A stretch of 64,000 nucleotides of DNA from Russula earlei (GCA_025769875.1 JAGFNK010000133.1:52061-116060); one strand, 5' to 3'. Positions 11,714 to 23,525 are shown, counted from the stretch's first letter. Numbers and translations: made by a program. The notes: generated from the sequence alone by a model not told the origin.

Positions 11714-12054
11714 TGGACGGATGGGGACTGCTCTGTGTAGGTGGGGAGTTGTCTGATCACGGCAAAATCCAAGCACCTTTCCTTTTCTCCGCGCCTTTGA
11801 AACAGAGTGCCCTGAGAGAGTTTGAACGCCGAGGAGGAAACGTTTATTATGGATGACTGGAAACGAGATGGAGTGACTTGTGGGGAGACCACCGACTTCC
11901 ATAAGGGGTAACTAAATCCCACCTTCCGTCATCGTCCGCCGCTTCCCCATCCGCCGTCCGTTTTTCCCTTTAAAAACGCACACAAAACAGAAAGGCGGTT
12001 CCTCTGCGAGCCTTAATAACGTTTTTTCATCGTCACCTACGTGGAGCAGGCACT
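11714..12054. promoter_or_regulatory. Divergent promoter, ISD11 / LCB2
   Basis: 341 bp separate the two start codons. A TTTAAAAACG run near 11971 could serve LCB2. Both genes are essential in yeast, but shared control is only an inference from the spacing. Confidence 0.4.
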
Positions 12055-14148
12055 ATGCCATCTCCCATTGCTCTTACTTCCGCTCATCGCCAGGAATCAA
12101 TATTCAAGAAGCGTTCTCCTTCCTACATCACAGCCATGAGGTCGGCACAGTCCTACCTCATCGCCCTCTCAGAGGCAGATGCTCGCGCAAGGAGCCGCGA
12201 TTCTGGAAGCACGTCTTCCGCCCCGACCTTTTCTCTCACGTCTTCCACCACGACGTCATCCCAGGGCACAGTTACTCCCGATGATCCCTATGATAATTCC
12301 GACGGTCTTGCTTATCCCATCACCCCTCCGACCTCAGAACAGATCGTTTTCGCCGACCATTTGCAGTTCGGTTTCTGTGCAAATGAAAGCTATCGATACA
12401 AAGCGGCCCACAAGCCAGGGACCCCGTTTATAGAACAGCTTGAGCAGGATCCTCCCTACTACATTCTCCTCACCACCTACCTGAGCTACCTCTTCCTCAT
12501 CTGCGTGGGTCATATACGCGACTTTTTTGGGAAGCGTTTTTATCCTGCGTTCTACCGACACCTGCTCCCCTTTGACGTGAGACGATCCACTGCGCTGGAT
12601 GTTGTCAATTTGAATGCTTACGTTCGTCTTGGCAGGGTTATGCTCCTCTTAACTCGGATTTCGACTCTTTCTACACCAGACGGCTCAAGGAGCGTATGGA
12701 TGACTGTTTCTCCGCGCCAGTCACCGGTGTTCCTGGACGAACGATCATGCTATTGGATCGTGAGAGAGAGGGCTACCAATACCCCTTTTACCCGACGGGC
12801 ACAAAGACCCGTGCTCTCAACATTTCGTCTTACAACTATCTTGGCTTTGCCAACTCGACAGGTGGGTGTGCGGACGCGGTGGAGGAGTGCATCCGTCTTT
12901 ACGGTGTCTCCACTTGTGGCGCTCGGCTTGAAGGCGGCTCCTCTGAACTGCACGTGACCGCGGAAGCGCTGGTCGCCCGTTTCGTCGGTCAAGAGGATGC
13001 CCTCATCTCTTCCATGGGTTTTGCCACCAATTCCACCATCATACCTGCGCTCGTCTCCAAGGGCTGCCTTCTCATATCAGACGAGTTGAACCATGCATCT
13101 ATTCGTGTTGGAGCACGACTGAGCAGCGCCAATGTAAGGATGTTCAAGCACAACAACATGGAATCCCTCGAGTCGTTGCTCAGGGAGGTTATCAGTCAAG
13201 GTCAACCCAAGACACATCGCCCGTGGAAGAAGATCCTCCTTGTTGTCGAAGGCCTATACAGTATGGAAGGGACGCTGGTGAATCTACCCAAGATCATGGA
13301 GTTAAAGAAGAAATATAAGGTATTCCGTTTCCTCCTTTCCCTGCACGGACGGCGTCTCATAACTGGGACAGTTCTGTCTATTCGTCGACGAGGCACACTC
13401 GATTGGCGCTATGGGACCCAACGGCCGCGGCGTGGCTGACTATTTTGGCATAAATCCTCAGTCGATTGACATCCTTATGGGCACATTCACCAAGTCTTTT
13501 GGAGCAGCTGGTGGATATGTAGCAGGATCCAAGGCCCTTATCGACCGGCTGCGTTTACGTGGGCATGGCAGCGTGTACGCTGAATCAATGACCCCGCCCG
13601 TTCTGACACAGATTCTGGCCAGCACCGCCAGCATCATGGGTGTCTCTTCTCCTTCCACTCTCGAACTCACGCAACACCACCCCGGTCCGGCTGACCCTTC
13701 TCAACTACCGGCATGGCTGGATCTCCCTCCCTCGTTGCGCGATGGCTCTGAAGGTCGTATGCGTCTTCGACGTCTCGCGTTTAACGCTCGCTATTTAACG
13801 CGTGGTCTTGGCAAACTCGGATTCATTACCTACGGCCACACTGATTCTCCGATCGTACCTCTCCTCGTATTCAATCCTGGAAAGATGAGCGCGTTCAGCC
13901 GTATGATGCGCGCGCGCAAGACTCCAGTCGTCGTGGTCGTCGTTGCGTATCCTGCCACACCCTTAATTACCTCACGTGTGCGCTTCTGCGTGAGCGCGTC
14001 ACACACGAAGGATGACATTGACACAATCTTGCGAGGATGTGATGAAATTGGCGATGTCCTGGACCTGAAGCATCTACCTGGCGAACGGTGGTCATTAGAG
14101 CGGATCATGAATAACGCCACTGAGCTTGTGAACATGGAAGACAATTAG
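12055..14148 (+). CDS. LCB2: Serine palmitoyltransferase subunit 2
   Basis: The structure is join(12055..12576,12636..13319,13372..14148), 660 residues, with introns of 59 and 52 nt. It is the catalytic subunit of serine palmitoyltransferase, which condenses L-serine with palmitoyl-CoA to 3-ketosphinganine, the first step of sphingolipid synthesis in the ER. It works as a heterodimer with Lcb1. Residues ~1-110 are low-complexity Ser/Thr-rich. A transmembrane span (YYILLTTYLSYLFLICVG) follows, then the fold-type I PLP domain. Visible motifs are NISSYNYLGFA, GVSTCGARLEGGSSELH, SDELNHASIR, LFVDEAHSIGAMG, and the Schiff-base lysine in GTFTKSFGAAGGY. The length is typical for fungi. A VVVVVV stretch late in the protein and an EDN end look normal. 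No defect is seen. Confidence 0.95.
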
Positions 14149-14815
14149 GCTTGATACCTCACCCCGTGATTACTTCCGACTGCTTTGCCATGTCGGCTCC
14201 ACCTGGCGTTTTTTCACCTTGGCAAGCAAGTATTTTGACTGACACAGTATTTGTACTTCACGGTTAACTGGTAGGAGTTTAACCCATTTTGGAGATGATG
14301 GAGTAGAAAGTAGCCATTTTTGAACCAATTCACTTACCTTGCAATGAATCCGGTTAACGCTCGACCCTGCACGGTGGCCAGAGTTAGGTTACACGAATTG
14401 AGTAAGTACTGCATGATCGGTCGTTGCGCCTTGGGCTGTCTTGAGAAGCCAAGGACACGCTACGAGCGGCGCAGAAACCAACACGAACAACATGCCTTGC
14501 GCCTGCCACGTCTGAGTTTGTAGGGAGCGCCGGGACAGACTCCACGGCTCTGGTTCACGGCTACTCTCGATGGTATGAAATGGCAGGGGGACTAAACAGA
14601 GCCAAAGGCCAAGGCCCTGGGATGATGATGGCATGTTTATATTTACTGATATTTACTGACTCGTATGTGTGGTAGGCGATGATCTGTCATACCAGATAAG
14701 ATACGTTCAACTTGAACACTCACTCACATCCATGGATCGCCCAAGTACCAGGTGTACTAGGATTCGCCACTTCTTGTTTCACCTCGTCATTCTACTAGTG
14801 CCTTTGGATAAAGCC
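14149..14815. other. Intergenic, LCB2 3' region and upstream of next gene
   Basis: Nothing clearly coding is seen. The upstream ATG at 14732 is in frame with the following gene and would add 28 residues, so part of this stretch may be coding. A short TATTTACTGA direct repeat occurs near 14640. Confidence 0.4.
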
Positions 14816-16284
14816 ATGGATACCCCCCAGATCATCTCTTGCCCCGTGAAACCATCGAGGCAAACCCAATTGCATCAACTGGAGCGTATCTTGACGATGA
14901 TCATCGGGTTGATTCTCGTCATTGCCGGACTATGCATGTACTACTACCTCGTGGGAGTCTATGAGAGTCACTGCGTGAGCACTTCTCAAGTATTCACCCG
15001 TATCGCACTGGAACCGTCCTCCTAGCTACCCTTCCCAGCCTCTCACCCGGGAGCTGATGCCTGGCCTGCGACGTGCATCTCCCATGCTCGATGGGCACCC
15101 ATCAAACCACAGCCGCTCCCCGGACATCCCGAAATCTATCAGTCGCACGCCTGGTTCGCGCTGCCGGCGGACGGCCTCGAGACGCTGGTCCTGCTCTCGC
15201 AGGACAGACGCGCCTCGGGCACGGTGTCCTTCGCCCAGTCCCCACGCGCCGTCTCCCACGTCATCGAGATCGAGGTGCAGGCGTTCTATGAATCGCTCGA
15301 CGCGCTGCGGCCTGAGAGGAGGACCGTGTGCGCGCTGCGCCGGAGTCAGGGTCGATACGGCATCGGCGTCTTTGTGAGTGCCGCGAGGCGTGTCAGTGTA
15401 TCCACCGTCTCGTATTGACCCAACGCGCCTCGCGGCGAGCATCCAGGCGGCATCGGGACGACAGTCCGGTCGCGACGACGGGGGGGCGCGCGACCGTGTC
15501 GCCCTCAACGTCACCGTCTGGCTGCCTGGCCCTCGGTCTGGAGGGTCTGACGCGGCCTTCCGAGTCACGCCGTGTCTGGAGTCGGATTATTCACAGTTCC
15601 GACACGCCACGGGCGGTGACTCACCCATATACTCATTTGGCCGGGAGTCGCCCCCAGTCCCTCCCACGGATGCTCCTATTGAGCTGATTTCGGTGCGCCT
15701 CCGCCTGTTTCTTCATCTCGGTGGTGATGCCCTTGCTCATTTGGCACCCGGCGCGCAGGGTACTGCGTGGGCGGATAAGACGCAAGACGTTGCGCCGGCT
15801 CGTTATGTTCGTGGGAAGTTTAATGTAACATCTTATCTCGAGCTGGCTGCAACCCGCGAGCCTATCGCAGCAGGAGCCCCTGCGTACGCCGACAATCATG
15901 GCTTTCATTTAGACACGTAGGAGCTTTTGGTCCTTGGGCGCGCTTCATCACAGCTGATGTGGTTTCGAAAATAGCCAGATGCCGGGGACGGTGTCTTCAG
16001 CTTCCATACAGGACAGCGGATTCTTCCACGTCGATCTTCATTCGCCATTTGGCATTGGATATTTCGAACAGGCGCTCGATTCGGATGTTGACTCAGCTGG
16101 TAAAGATATGGCTTGGCTTGGCTTGGCGTGCAAGGGCTCATTCAATCTACCTGCTAAAGTTATACGTCCCCATGTGAATGCAGAACCTGGCACAGAAGAC
16201 CTTACTGAAGAGTCGCGCACTCGGCGTATGACCTCGCGCATCATTGGACGAGGCACGTGCTTGATACGCGGAAACCTAGAATAA
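14816..16284 (+). CDS. Single-pass membrane protein, basidiomycete family, unknown role
   Basis: Four exons, join(14816..14974,15026..15373,15447..15916,15975..16284), give 428 residues with all phases consistent. Introns are 51, 73 and 58 nt. Near the N-terminus there is one hydrophobic span (MIIGLILVIAGLCMYYYLVG), so a type II topology with a large extracytosolic part is likely. The body contains FALPADGLETLVLLSQD, RYGIGVF, ALNVTVWLP, a long beta-rich region, and HVDLHSPFG repeats of strand character. It resembles the adhesin-like beta-repeat proteins often found next to each other in agaricomycete genomes, but I do not assign a function. The start at 14732 (456 residues) is an alternative. 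The third intron is the weakest join. Confidence 0.65.
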
Positions 16285-16670
16285 GGCTTCTGCGGAACGA
16301 ACGTTTTTCTCTCATCGATCCGGAATCTATTTAAATACTATGTAGCGTGGTGGTAAGTCATGTTCCCAGTCACGAGAGAAACTCATTTTTTCCAGCAAAG
16401 GGACCCTATATTCCAAGACTCGGCTCGGAAACTGTAATATCAGACGCACGCGGCGTGAATCAGATAATGTAATGTGTTCATTCCATGTACAGGATAAAGT
16501 GTCTAGGTCTCTCACGAGCAGGGGCAAACGTGGCCACGTGTACGAAGGAGCGCCTGGGCAGATAGGGTACTTCATGTCGGTTCAATACATTGCGCCTTGG
16601 CTCCTAGAAATGATCCACCTGAATTAATGTGAGCGCACATCGAAGGGACACTGCCTTGGGAAACAGAAGA

Positions 16671-17345
16671 GTACCATGCATGGATGACGGCAGGAATATA
16701 CCCAAGAATCCAGAGGGCGATATTTATGCAGAGATCTGTCCAATGTCCGCGTGAGGGATAGACCGGCCGTTACCATGGGTCCATCCTACCGGCACGGCAA
16801 CCGCGTTCTGATGATGATGAGTTCTCATACACTTGACTCACGCGATTCATCTTTCGGTTTGAGACTCACTGAAAAATACGGCCAAGGGCGGGATGAATCT
16901 GCGCGTCGGGGTTTAACTCTCAGGCTAGGCAGCGAAAGGGTGAACACAAGAAACGCTTACATAGCCAGAAAGTACAGACAAATGTCTCGCATGGGCATGT
17001 TTCCGGGGTGGGCGTGTACGGAACCCTCCACCGTTCTAACTTAACAAGGCGCGCGGGGGAGAGCTACGTCATATTTCCTGCCCGCGCGCCAGTGACGACA
17101 TTGACCTCATTCAGTGACGGTCGCCACTCCTCCACTAACGATATTGTGGTGGCAATGGTTTATTTGGCATCGGGCCTGTCCAAGAGAGGAACGTGACCTC
17201 GGAAAGTGGGGTTTTCAAGGTTTCCGAATGTTGTGCACATTCGAATCAAAGAAGAGTGGGGCGAATGACGCAAAAATAGGGTTCCGTCTATCCGAGTCTG
17301 TTCGGGTTCATTCACTTCTGCTGCGTGTTGGCCCGTGTCTCGACC
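16671..17345. repeat. Direct duplication, copy A
   Basis: It shares ordered landmarks with copy B at an offset of ~720-810 bp: GTACCATGCATGGAT, GGCAACCGCGTTCT versus GGAAACCGCGTTCT, GACGACATTGACCTCA, AAAGTGG...TTTCCGAATGT, and GTTGGCCCGTG. The similarity is patchy, so the duplication is old. No function is recognised. Confidence 0.6.
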
Positions 17346-17482
17346 CACTGGGGCGTATTGGGGACCGAGCTCAGGTTGGATGGACACCCTTACCTGCGTC
17401 GTGTCGTCGATCCACTCCGCTCTTGGAAATGATCTTACCCGAAAATCACCGGTATGTGAGCTCACAACGATCGAACAGAGGC

Positions 17483-18075
17483 GTACCATGCATGGATAAA
17501 ATCCACCCAGGCATCCAAAGGGCGGCGTTTATCCAGAACTCTGCTCGATAAGGACAGTCCCGCACGTTTTTGGTGAATCGCCTCGTCGTTCCTGCACGGA
17601 AACCGCGTTCTTGAAGGTGCGATGAGCAACTCGACGCACGCGATCCATCTCTCTGTTCAAGACTCACTTAAGGGAATACAGCTCAGGACGGGATTGTGCC
17701 GTGCGTAGGGTTGGCCCTAAGATCAACTAGCTATGGGAGCACTTACGTAGTCATGAAGTACAAACAGAATGTAGAGGTTACCATGGCTGGGGCCATGCTT
17801 TTGCTTTCTTCGACGACATTGACCTCAACCAACAGCGCATTTAGATCCAGGTTGCTAGGGATCTCGTCTTCGACTAGGGCGCCTCCCAGCCAGAAACATC
17901 TCAGAAAGTGGATTTCCATTCCAGACTTTCCGAATGTAGTACCGTTTTTCTCAACCACTGTAACACCACAATTCGGATCAAGAGTGGCGAGTGGCGCAGA
18001 AACCAGGGGTTGTCAGTGGGATGTACCGTCTGTTCACGGCACTGGCTCTGTGTTGGCCCGTGCGTCCGATAAGCG
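17483..18075. repeat. Direct duplication, copy B
   Basis: This is the counterpart of copy A, with the same landmarks in the same order. On the - strand it carries a 71-codon frame (MEIHFLRCFWLGGALVEDEI...) that is broken in copy A. Copy B may therefore keep a fragment of the original exon. Confidence 0.6.
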
Positions 18076-18199
18076 GGTTCCGTAATAAATGACATGCGCT
18101 TGATCGGATCGTAAGGCCTACGTAAAGGTATTATGAGAACTTGCCGCCTCTCACTGATATGATATTACTTGCTTTCGTGATGATCGGCTTACTCTGCCG

Positions 18200-19585
18200 A
18201 TGCTTTCTTCATCTGTGGCAAACATTTGGCGCATCCAACCTATCGATGCTGCAAGCACACGTCATATGGTCATCCCTCGAAATCGTGCCTCTCCAGAACC
18301 GGAGGCTGGATCTGATGAACAGCAGAAGGCAAACCTGCTGCGCGAGAACGTCGAGCAGTGCCTCCGAGACATGGTCGACAGTGCTCAGGCATTACGAGAC
18401 GCCTTGCTGAGCGCGCACCCGCCAGAGGACAGTCGCGAACTGGCCTTGATCGAGTACAAGGAGAAGATGGCCGCCGTCCATGCATTAACGCAAGGAGTAT
18501 TCGATCTTCAATCGCACATCAATGCATCCGAACATGGCTTAATCCTTCCCGCGTCCGACTCTAGCCCGCTTTCTCTCAGTGGAGAGACACAGACACGCAA
18601 AGACGAAGATGGCTCCACGATCTCTTCTGGGGTCACAGGCCTCAGTGAAGGGAGCGTTGCATTTCCTTGCTTCGAAATAGGCAAAGAAGTGGGGGAGAAC
18701 CCAAAGCCGATTCAGTCGCCTCCACTCGTTGTTACCCCCGCACCGCCTCTTCACTTGATACCCCTGATACCGACAAAGAGCAATCTGTCGAGTAGGAGAC
18801 GTGCATCTATGGACCCTTCGGTGTCAAGAATCGATGAAAACGAAAACCTTGCCAGCCCACAGCGGCGCAGAAGTCTACCCTACGCCACCGGCTCCGGTGA
18901 AGCTACTTATTCCCGACAAAGTGAATTCTGGCATCTCCCGACTCGCACAGCCACGTTTCCTGGTATCTCACGCACCCTCGCATACGCAATGGGTCAGGTG
19001 GACGGCGCCCAAGCAGTTGGGCCGCCAGGCCTTGCTACACCAAGAGAGGCTAGACCGGAACCCCAGGAAGAGAAAGGAGTCGAGCGCAATGCGGGGACCT
19101 TGAAAGCTTCCCTACCCTCAGAAGTGGCGCCGCGGTCTAGGACTGGTGGAGACCGGGTAGACATCAGCGAGCTTGCGTGGCGGCACACGGACGGAGAGGC
19201 AGGGCAAGAGGCCGTGTTAACCCACCAGGACCGGCCATTGTCCCAATCCCATCAGGAAGACAGGCACATCGAATTGAAGAAGCAGGAGATGGAGGTACGC
19301 AGAGCGAAAGCGGAGGTGCAGATCTTAGAGGAGACGCTGCAAGCGAGGGAAAAAGATCTCTGCAACCGCCTAGAGACAGTGCGACAGAGGCTGGTGGCCA
19401 TCCACCAAAGAAAGGCTCTTATAGACCACCAAGAGGATGCCCTTCGACAGAAGCTGCTTGAAGCAAGCATGGAACGGACCCCAGCGTTCGCCGAGCGTTC
19501 TTACCAGAAACTTGCTGGGATGCAGGAGTTGCAAGGTGGTGGGGCGGAAGCAGAGGCTGAAATCGACCCACCTTTGGAACTATGA
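18200..19585 (+). CDS. T1: diverged member of coiled-coil gene family
   Basis: A single exon of 461 residues from the ATG at 18200. The N-terminal part (DEQQKANLLRENVEQCLRDM, then LRDALLSAHPPEDSRE) parallels T5 (EPWKADLRKRIEHDLRHMVE, DAILNSQPPESSRE). The middle is Ser/Pro-rich. The C-terminal ~120 residues form a coiled coil (AREKDLCNRLETVRQRL, DHQEDALRQKLLEA) that matches the C-terminal coil of T2-T4 (RETEIQESL, EEDNLRQKLAAL). It lacks the long Glu/Ala/Arg repeat tract of its relatives and has no J-like end. The function is unknown; intracellular scaffold-like behaviour is inference. It is the most diverged copy. The same reading frame stays open beyond the TGA at 19583 through 20017. Confidence 0.7.
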   Translation: MLSSSVANIWRIQPIDAASTRHMVIPRNRASPEPEAGSDEQQKANLLRENVEQCLRDMVDSAQALRDALLSAHPPEDSRELALIEYKEKMAAVHALTQGVFDLQSHINASEHGLILPASDSSPLSLSGETQTRKDEDGSTISSGVTGLSEGSVAFPCFEIGKEVGENPKPIQSPPLVVTPAPPLHLIPLIPTKSNLSSRRRASMDPSVSRIDENENLASPQRRRSLPYATGSGEATYSRQSEFWHLPTRTATFPGISRTLAYAMGQVDGAQAVGPPGLATPREARPEPQEEKGVERNAGTLKASLPSEVAPRSRTGGDRVDISELAWRHTDGEAGQEAVLTHQDRPLSQSHQEDRHIELKKQEMEVRRAKAEVQILEETLQAREKDLCNRLETVRQRLVAIHQRKALIDHQEDALRQKLLEASMERTPAFAERSYQKLAGMQELQGGGAEAEAEIDPPLEL

Positions 19586-21563
19586 GGCCTGTACATTATC
19601 CAAGGTGTGACTCCCCTCACCCCTCCCTCAAATACAGCACCTGCCCAGGCCCAGAGCACTACCACTCCACTGGCTATGCTGCAACCCCACCCTCCCACCT
19701 CCTTCCCAGCTAAGCCTGCAGCTAACCCCCTCTCCTACAGCCTAGGACTCAGCACCCCTTTGGATCTTGACATGGCCAGGGTGCCAGGAGAGTCCCCTGC
19801 AAAGTTACACCTCCTTTATCACATCCAAACAGGTCTGGCATTGACTGACTCCCAACCCCCTGTGACCTTGACATACACCAAGCATAGTCACCGCGCCGTT
19901 CAATTTGTGCGCCTAACTTACTCAGATCAGGAACTGGCATTGAGAGAGCCAGACTCCCCAGATCGTTCTCATGTAATGGGCGTATATGGTAACGGGGAGG
20001 AAGGGCTGATTCTCTGACTTACGCAGAGCTATCCGGTACACCAGACATAACATTCCACATACATACCGACTGTTGTCTCACGACAGAACAAGTCAGGCAG
20101 GAGGACGAGTGTACTATCACGAACGCGTTTCTTAAAGGACACAAGTGACTTTTGTCGACCCTGGTAGTACATATCGCTCGATTTCATATAGGTCATGAAC
20201 ATGGCGACCCAATACTTCGCTAGCGACGCAAATCTACAATCCCGGTATCTCGTGCTTGCAGTCGGTACGGCCGTTTTGACTTTGCGATGGTGTTTCTGTG
20301 CCTGAGTACCTGTCACTGGGAGGTACTTGGCTCGGTAATCGATGGATCACGATTTGTTAAAGGTATGGACTCTGCCAATCAGCGAATGACATATGATATG
20401 AACTAATTTCAAAGCTGGAACGCCGCCAGGAGTTGCAAGTCTCAAAAGAGTATAGGATGCAGTGTCAAAATCGTTGTGGACAGTCAGTACCGTCCAGCGC
20501 GGTGAACATTGCTGAAAGCAAGCCTGAGGATTGAACCTAAGAGACAGAGAGAAAAAAGCGGCAAAGGTGCTGTTCGTAGGACAAGGGTGACTGGGAAAGA
20601 GGCTATAATAAGAGGGAATTTGGTTCCAGAGCAGGGCTTGCAGGTTCGAGTCTCGTCTCGCCACCGCGTTTTATCACACCACGCATGTCGCAGAGGCTGA
20701 GAGGCAAACCCGAGCCAGAGATCGCGTCTGGTGGATTTCGCTCCACCAAAGGCGAAGACACGCGGAGCGCCTTCGCTACGCCTCCGGGTTCGGAAGGACG
20801 CGGGACAAAATTTTTGGAGTTTGTGTACTTTGCCTAATATGATCCAGTGATTTTCATCTCGATCCCGCATTAATCTCACAATGTCTCAAATCACTCACAC
20901 TAAAAGCCAAAAGCCAAAAACTAATTTACTGTCTCAGATACAGATTACAGCGAGAACGTCTTAAGTCCTAAGGACACCACGAAGCTCACCAAACGCAAGC
21001 TCGATGCCACGGCTAAAGGCCACAAAGGCGAAGGCGAAGTCACTTTACCTGACCACTGAAAAAAACTCCCATATTGTCTCTGAAATTTTACGATCAGTAT
21101 TTACAAATACCGTACACACAAAGATGTACTTAAAAGCTCAAAAAATGAGCCAACAAAGAATGAAGAAAGACAGAACTTTTCCCATTACATTTTCATCAAC
21201 GTCAGTGTGGGATAAACATTACCCACTATGAGAGGATAGGGTTCCCGGTTCATCAGCTTGCGTGGGATATTCGGTAGACCAGCTGGTGACGCTGCTGTAA
21301 ACATCCGGGCCGGTACAGGTTACACAGGCCTGGATGCAGATTCAGGTCACAGCTTCAAATTTAAAGGACATATCTCTGTCCATGAGTCTGATCCCCCCTC
21401 TGAACAGATAACCCTGGCAATCTCCACTTGTCATACTCTCCTGGGTTGTCCAACTCCAAGGGCTCACAGGTCTGTGAATCCCGTTGATCCTCCGAGTCTG
21501 TAGTATGACCTGATCCGCTATTGCGCCTGTTGTGATCCCCGCCCCCCACAGCGCTTTACTCTA
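19586..21563. other. Intergenic, includes an in-frame open tail and a tRNA-like scrap
   Basis: From 19586 to 20017 the T1 frame remains open after the stop, with 136 codons from 19607 (Pro/Thr-rich, then LHLLYHIQTG, LTYTKHSHRAVQFVRLTYSDQE). This could be a transposon scrap or a former T1 exon. At 20640-20665 there is GGTTCGAGTC followed by GTCTCGCCA, like a tRNA 3' end, but no full cloverleaf. I see nothing else in the remaining 0.9 kb. Confidence 0.4.
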
Positions 21564-23525
21564 ATGCGGTCTGTGCCAGTGCGAGCGTCACCACAAACGT
21601 CATATGTTCGCCTCCAACTCGAGCCTGGTGAACAATCGAAGGCTGATTTGCAAAAATGGATCGAAAACTGCCTCCGCAATGTCAAATGGTTCGAAGATAG
21701 CCTCCGCAATGGAGGAACGGACCCTCAGACGGCACGGAACACCGTCACGAACACCATGCTTTGCGAAAGTGAACAAACCGTGAAAACCATCCTGACGTTG
21801 GCGCAAGAAGAACTAGCTCGCCAGATCCGCTCGGAGATGTCCGCGGACGAACGCGAAGGCGTTGTCGACATTGTCGACTCCAACTCACCAGATATTGTCC
21901 TTCGAGAGAGCGGGCACAGCCCCGATGGGATTTTCGAAGACGCAGACACCGATGGTCCGATAACCGGCTTAGGCCTCATCCTGTTCCCTGAGGGTCCCTT
22001 GGAGCCCTCGTCAAGCTCACACACCTCACGTCCCTCCGGGAACTTTGATATACACCGAAGACAATGGAGTATCATGGCGGACAACGACCCTACTGATGCA
22101 TCGGATCATATCATTGGAAAGTGGGATGACCAACTACGAGTTCAAGCCATGCGCAACATAAGAAGAGTACGCAGCATGAGGAGGAAGGAGCTGGAACAAA
22201 TGGCCGAGTCCTGGGAAGCCGAAGCACGGCACAAGGAGGATGCGGCAACACGGAAGGAAGAGGAGGCAAACAAGAAAGGGGAGGAGGTGTGTCGTCTCGA
22301 GGAGAAGGCGCAAAAGTCTTTGGAAGCGGCCGAACGCCTTGAGGCTCACGCGCGCCTGGCAGGAGCTTCCACGACGATGCGTGAGGCTGCCGCCGAGAAG
22401 AAGGAGGCTGAGGTCAACCTCAAAGAAGTGGAAAGCAAGAAACGCGAGGCCGCTGTACTAAAGAAGGAAGCGGAGGTCAAGCGTAAGGAGGCCGAAGCCA
22501 AAAACCGCGAGGCAGAAGCTCAAAAACGCGAGGCTGATGCTCAGACCCGGGAGGCCGAAGCCCTCGCGCGGGAGACCACGGCTCAGAACAAGGAGGAGGA
22601 AGCACGTCAGAGAGAAGCCGAGGCGTGCCGTCTTATAGAGCAAGCACGACGGTCTTTGGACGAGACCGAGCGGCTTTCGGCGAGCGCACGTCAGGGGGAA
22701 GTATCTGCCAAGATGCGCGACGCGGCGGCGCAGAAGAAGGAAGCTGAGGTTAAGCGTCAGGAAGCCGAAGTCAAGCATCGCGAGGCAGAAGTCCAATTGC
22801 GTGAGGCCGATGCTCAGATACGAGAAGCCGATATCCTGGAACGGGAGGCCGAGCTCCAAACATTGGAGGCCAAAGTCCAGACGCGCGAGGCTGAAGTCCT
22901 GGTACGGGAAGCTGAAGTCCAGCGCAAGGAGTTGGAGGCACATCAGAGAGAAGCCGAGGCGCGCCGACTCGAAGAGCAAGCACGACGAGCTTCGGAGGAG
23001 GCTCGGGGCGGTGGGGAAAGCTCACTTCAGACAGCGGCCACCGCCAAGTTACGCGAAGCGGAGCCACTTGTCGTCCCCGAGACGAGCCACCGACGTGACA
23101 CGCAACCTCATCAGAGGCAGCAGCAGATAGAGCAGCGCAATCGAGAGATGCGGAGCTTGGAGTCGAAGCTGCGGGAGAAGGAGAGAAACCTTCAGCTTCG
23201 CGAGACGGAGATCCAGGAGTCACTCAAGGCGGCTGACGAAAGAAGACAGGCAGTGAATGTCGAAGAGGATAACCTCCGACAAAAATTGGCTGCTCTTGGA
23301 GAACGAGAGGAGAAATTACGGCAAAAGGAGGCGGCACTGATTCTGGGGATGAAAATCGAAAATGAAACGCAACGCAGTCATAACAACCGGGACTCTGACT
23401 TGTTTTCATTGGCTTCAACGATCAGAAACACTCCTGGACCCAGCGCCGGTGCGAATTGGGCACTTTCCCCCAAAAGGAGCCAGGCTATGATGAAAGATTC
23501 GAGCAATCATTGTAACGAGGGATAG
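21564..23525 (+). CDS. T2: coiled-coil family member
   Basis: A single exon of 653 residues. The N-terminal segment (EPGEQSKADLQKWIENCLRN ... DSNSPDIVL) corresponds to T5 residues ~20-110. After a short linker, DNDPTDASDHIIGKWDDQ corresponds to T5 GDLSDASDDVVGQLDD. Residues ~205-490 are a near-continuous heptad tract built from KREAEAQ/KKEAEVK units, predicted to be a long charged coiled coil. The last ~150 residues carry the tail shared with T3: RQQQIEQRNREMRSLESKL, DLFSLASTIRNT. There is no J-like domain. The function is unknown; the charge pattern suggests a self-associating rod. The ATG at 21564 is the first in frame after upstream non-coding sequence. Confidence 0.75.
   Translation: MRSVPVRASPQTSYVRLQLEPGEQSKADLQKWIENCLRNVKWFEDSLRNGGTDPQTARNTVTNTMLCESEQTVKTILTLAQEELARQIRSEMSADEREGVVDIVDSNSPDIVLRESGHSPDGIFEDADTDGPITGLGLILFPEGPLEPSSSSHTSRPSGNFDIHRRQWSIMADNDPTDASDHIIGKWDDQLRVQAMRNIRRVRSMRRKELEQMAESWEAEARHKEDAATRKEEEANKKGEEVCRLEEKAQKSLEAAERLEAHARLAGASTTMREAAAEKKEAEVNLKEVESKKREAAVLKKEAEVKRKEAEAKNREAEAQKREADAQTREAEALARETTAQNKEEEARQREAEACRLIEQARRSLDETERLSASARQGEVSAKMRDAAAQKKEAEVKRQEAEVKHREAEVQLREADAQIREADILEREAELQTLEAKVQTREAEVLVREAEVQRKELEAHQREAEARRLEEQARRASEEARGGGESSLQTAATAKLREAEPLVVPETSHRRDTQPHQRQQQIEQRNREMRSLESKLREKERNLQLRETEIQESLKAADERRQAVNVEEDNLRQKLAALGEREEKLRQKEAALILGMKIENETQRSHNNRDSDLFSLASTIRNTPGPSAGANWALSPKRSQAMMKDSSNHCNEG

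Larger units (their letters stand above)
16285..18199. other. Intergenic, contains two diverged direct copies
   Basis: 1.9 kb with no convincing gene. Its main content is the pair of ~600-bp direct repeats listed separately. Minus-strand frames in both copies (17160-17489 and 17743-17958) share a TFGN/TFGK start and an EVNVV stretch, so each may be a relic of one duplicated gene. Confidence 0.45.

Noticed and set aside
20620..20665. tRNA-like GGTTCGAGTC ... CTCGCCA
   Set aside because: The T-stem does not pair well and no matching acceptor 5' strand, D-arm or anticodon arm is found within 80 nt upstream.
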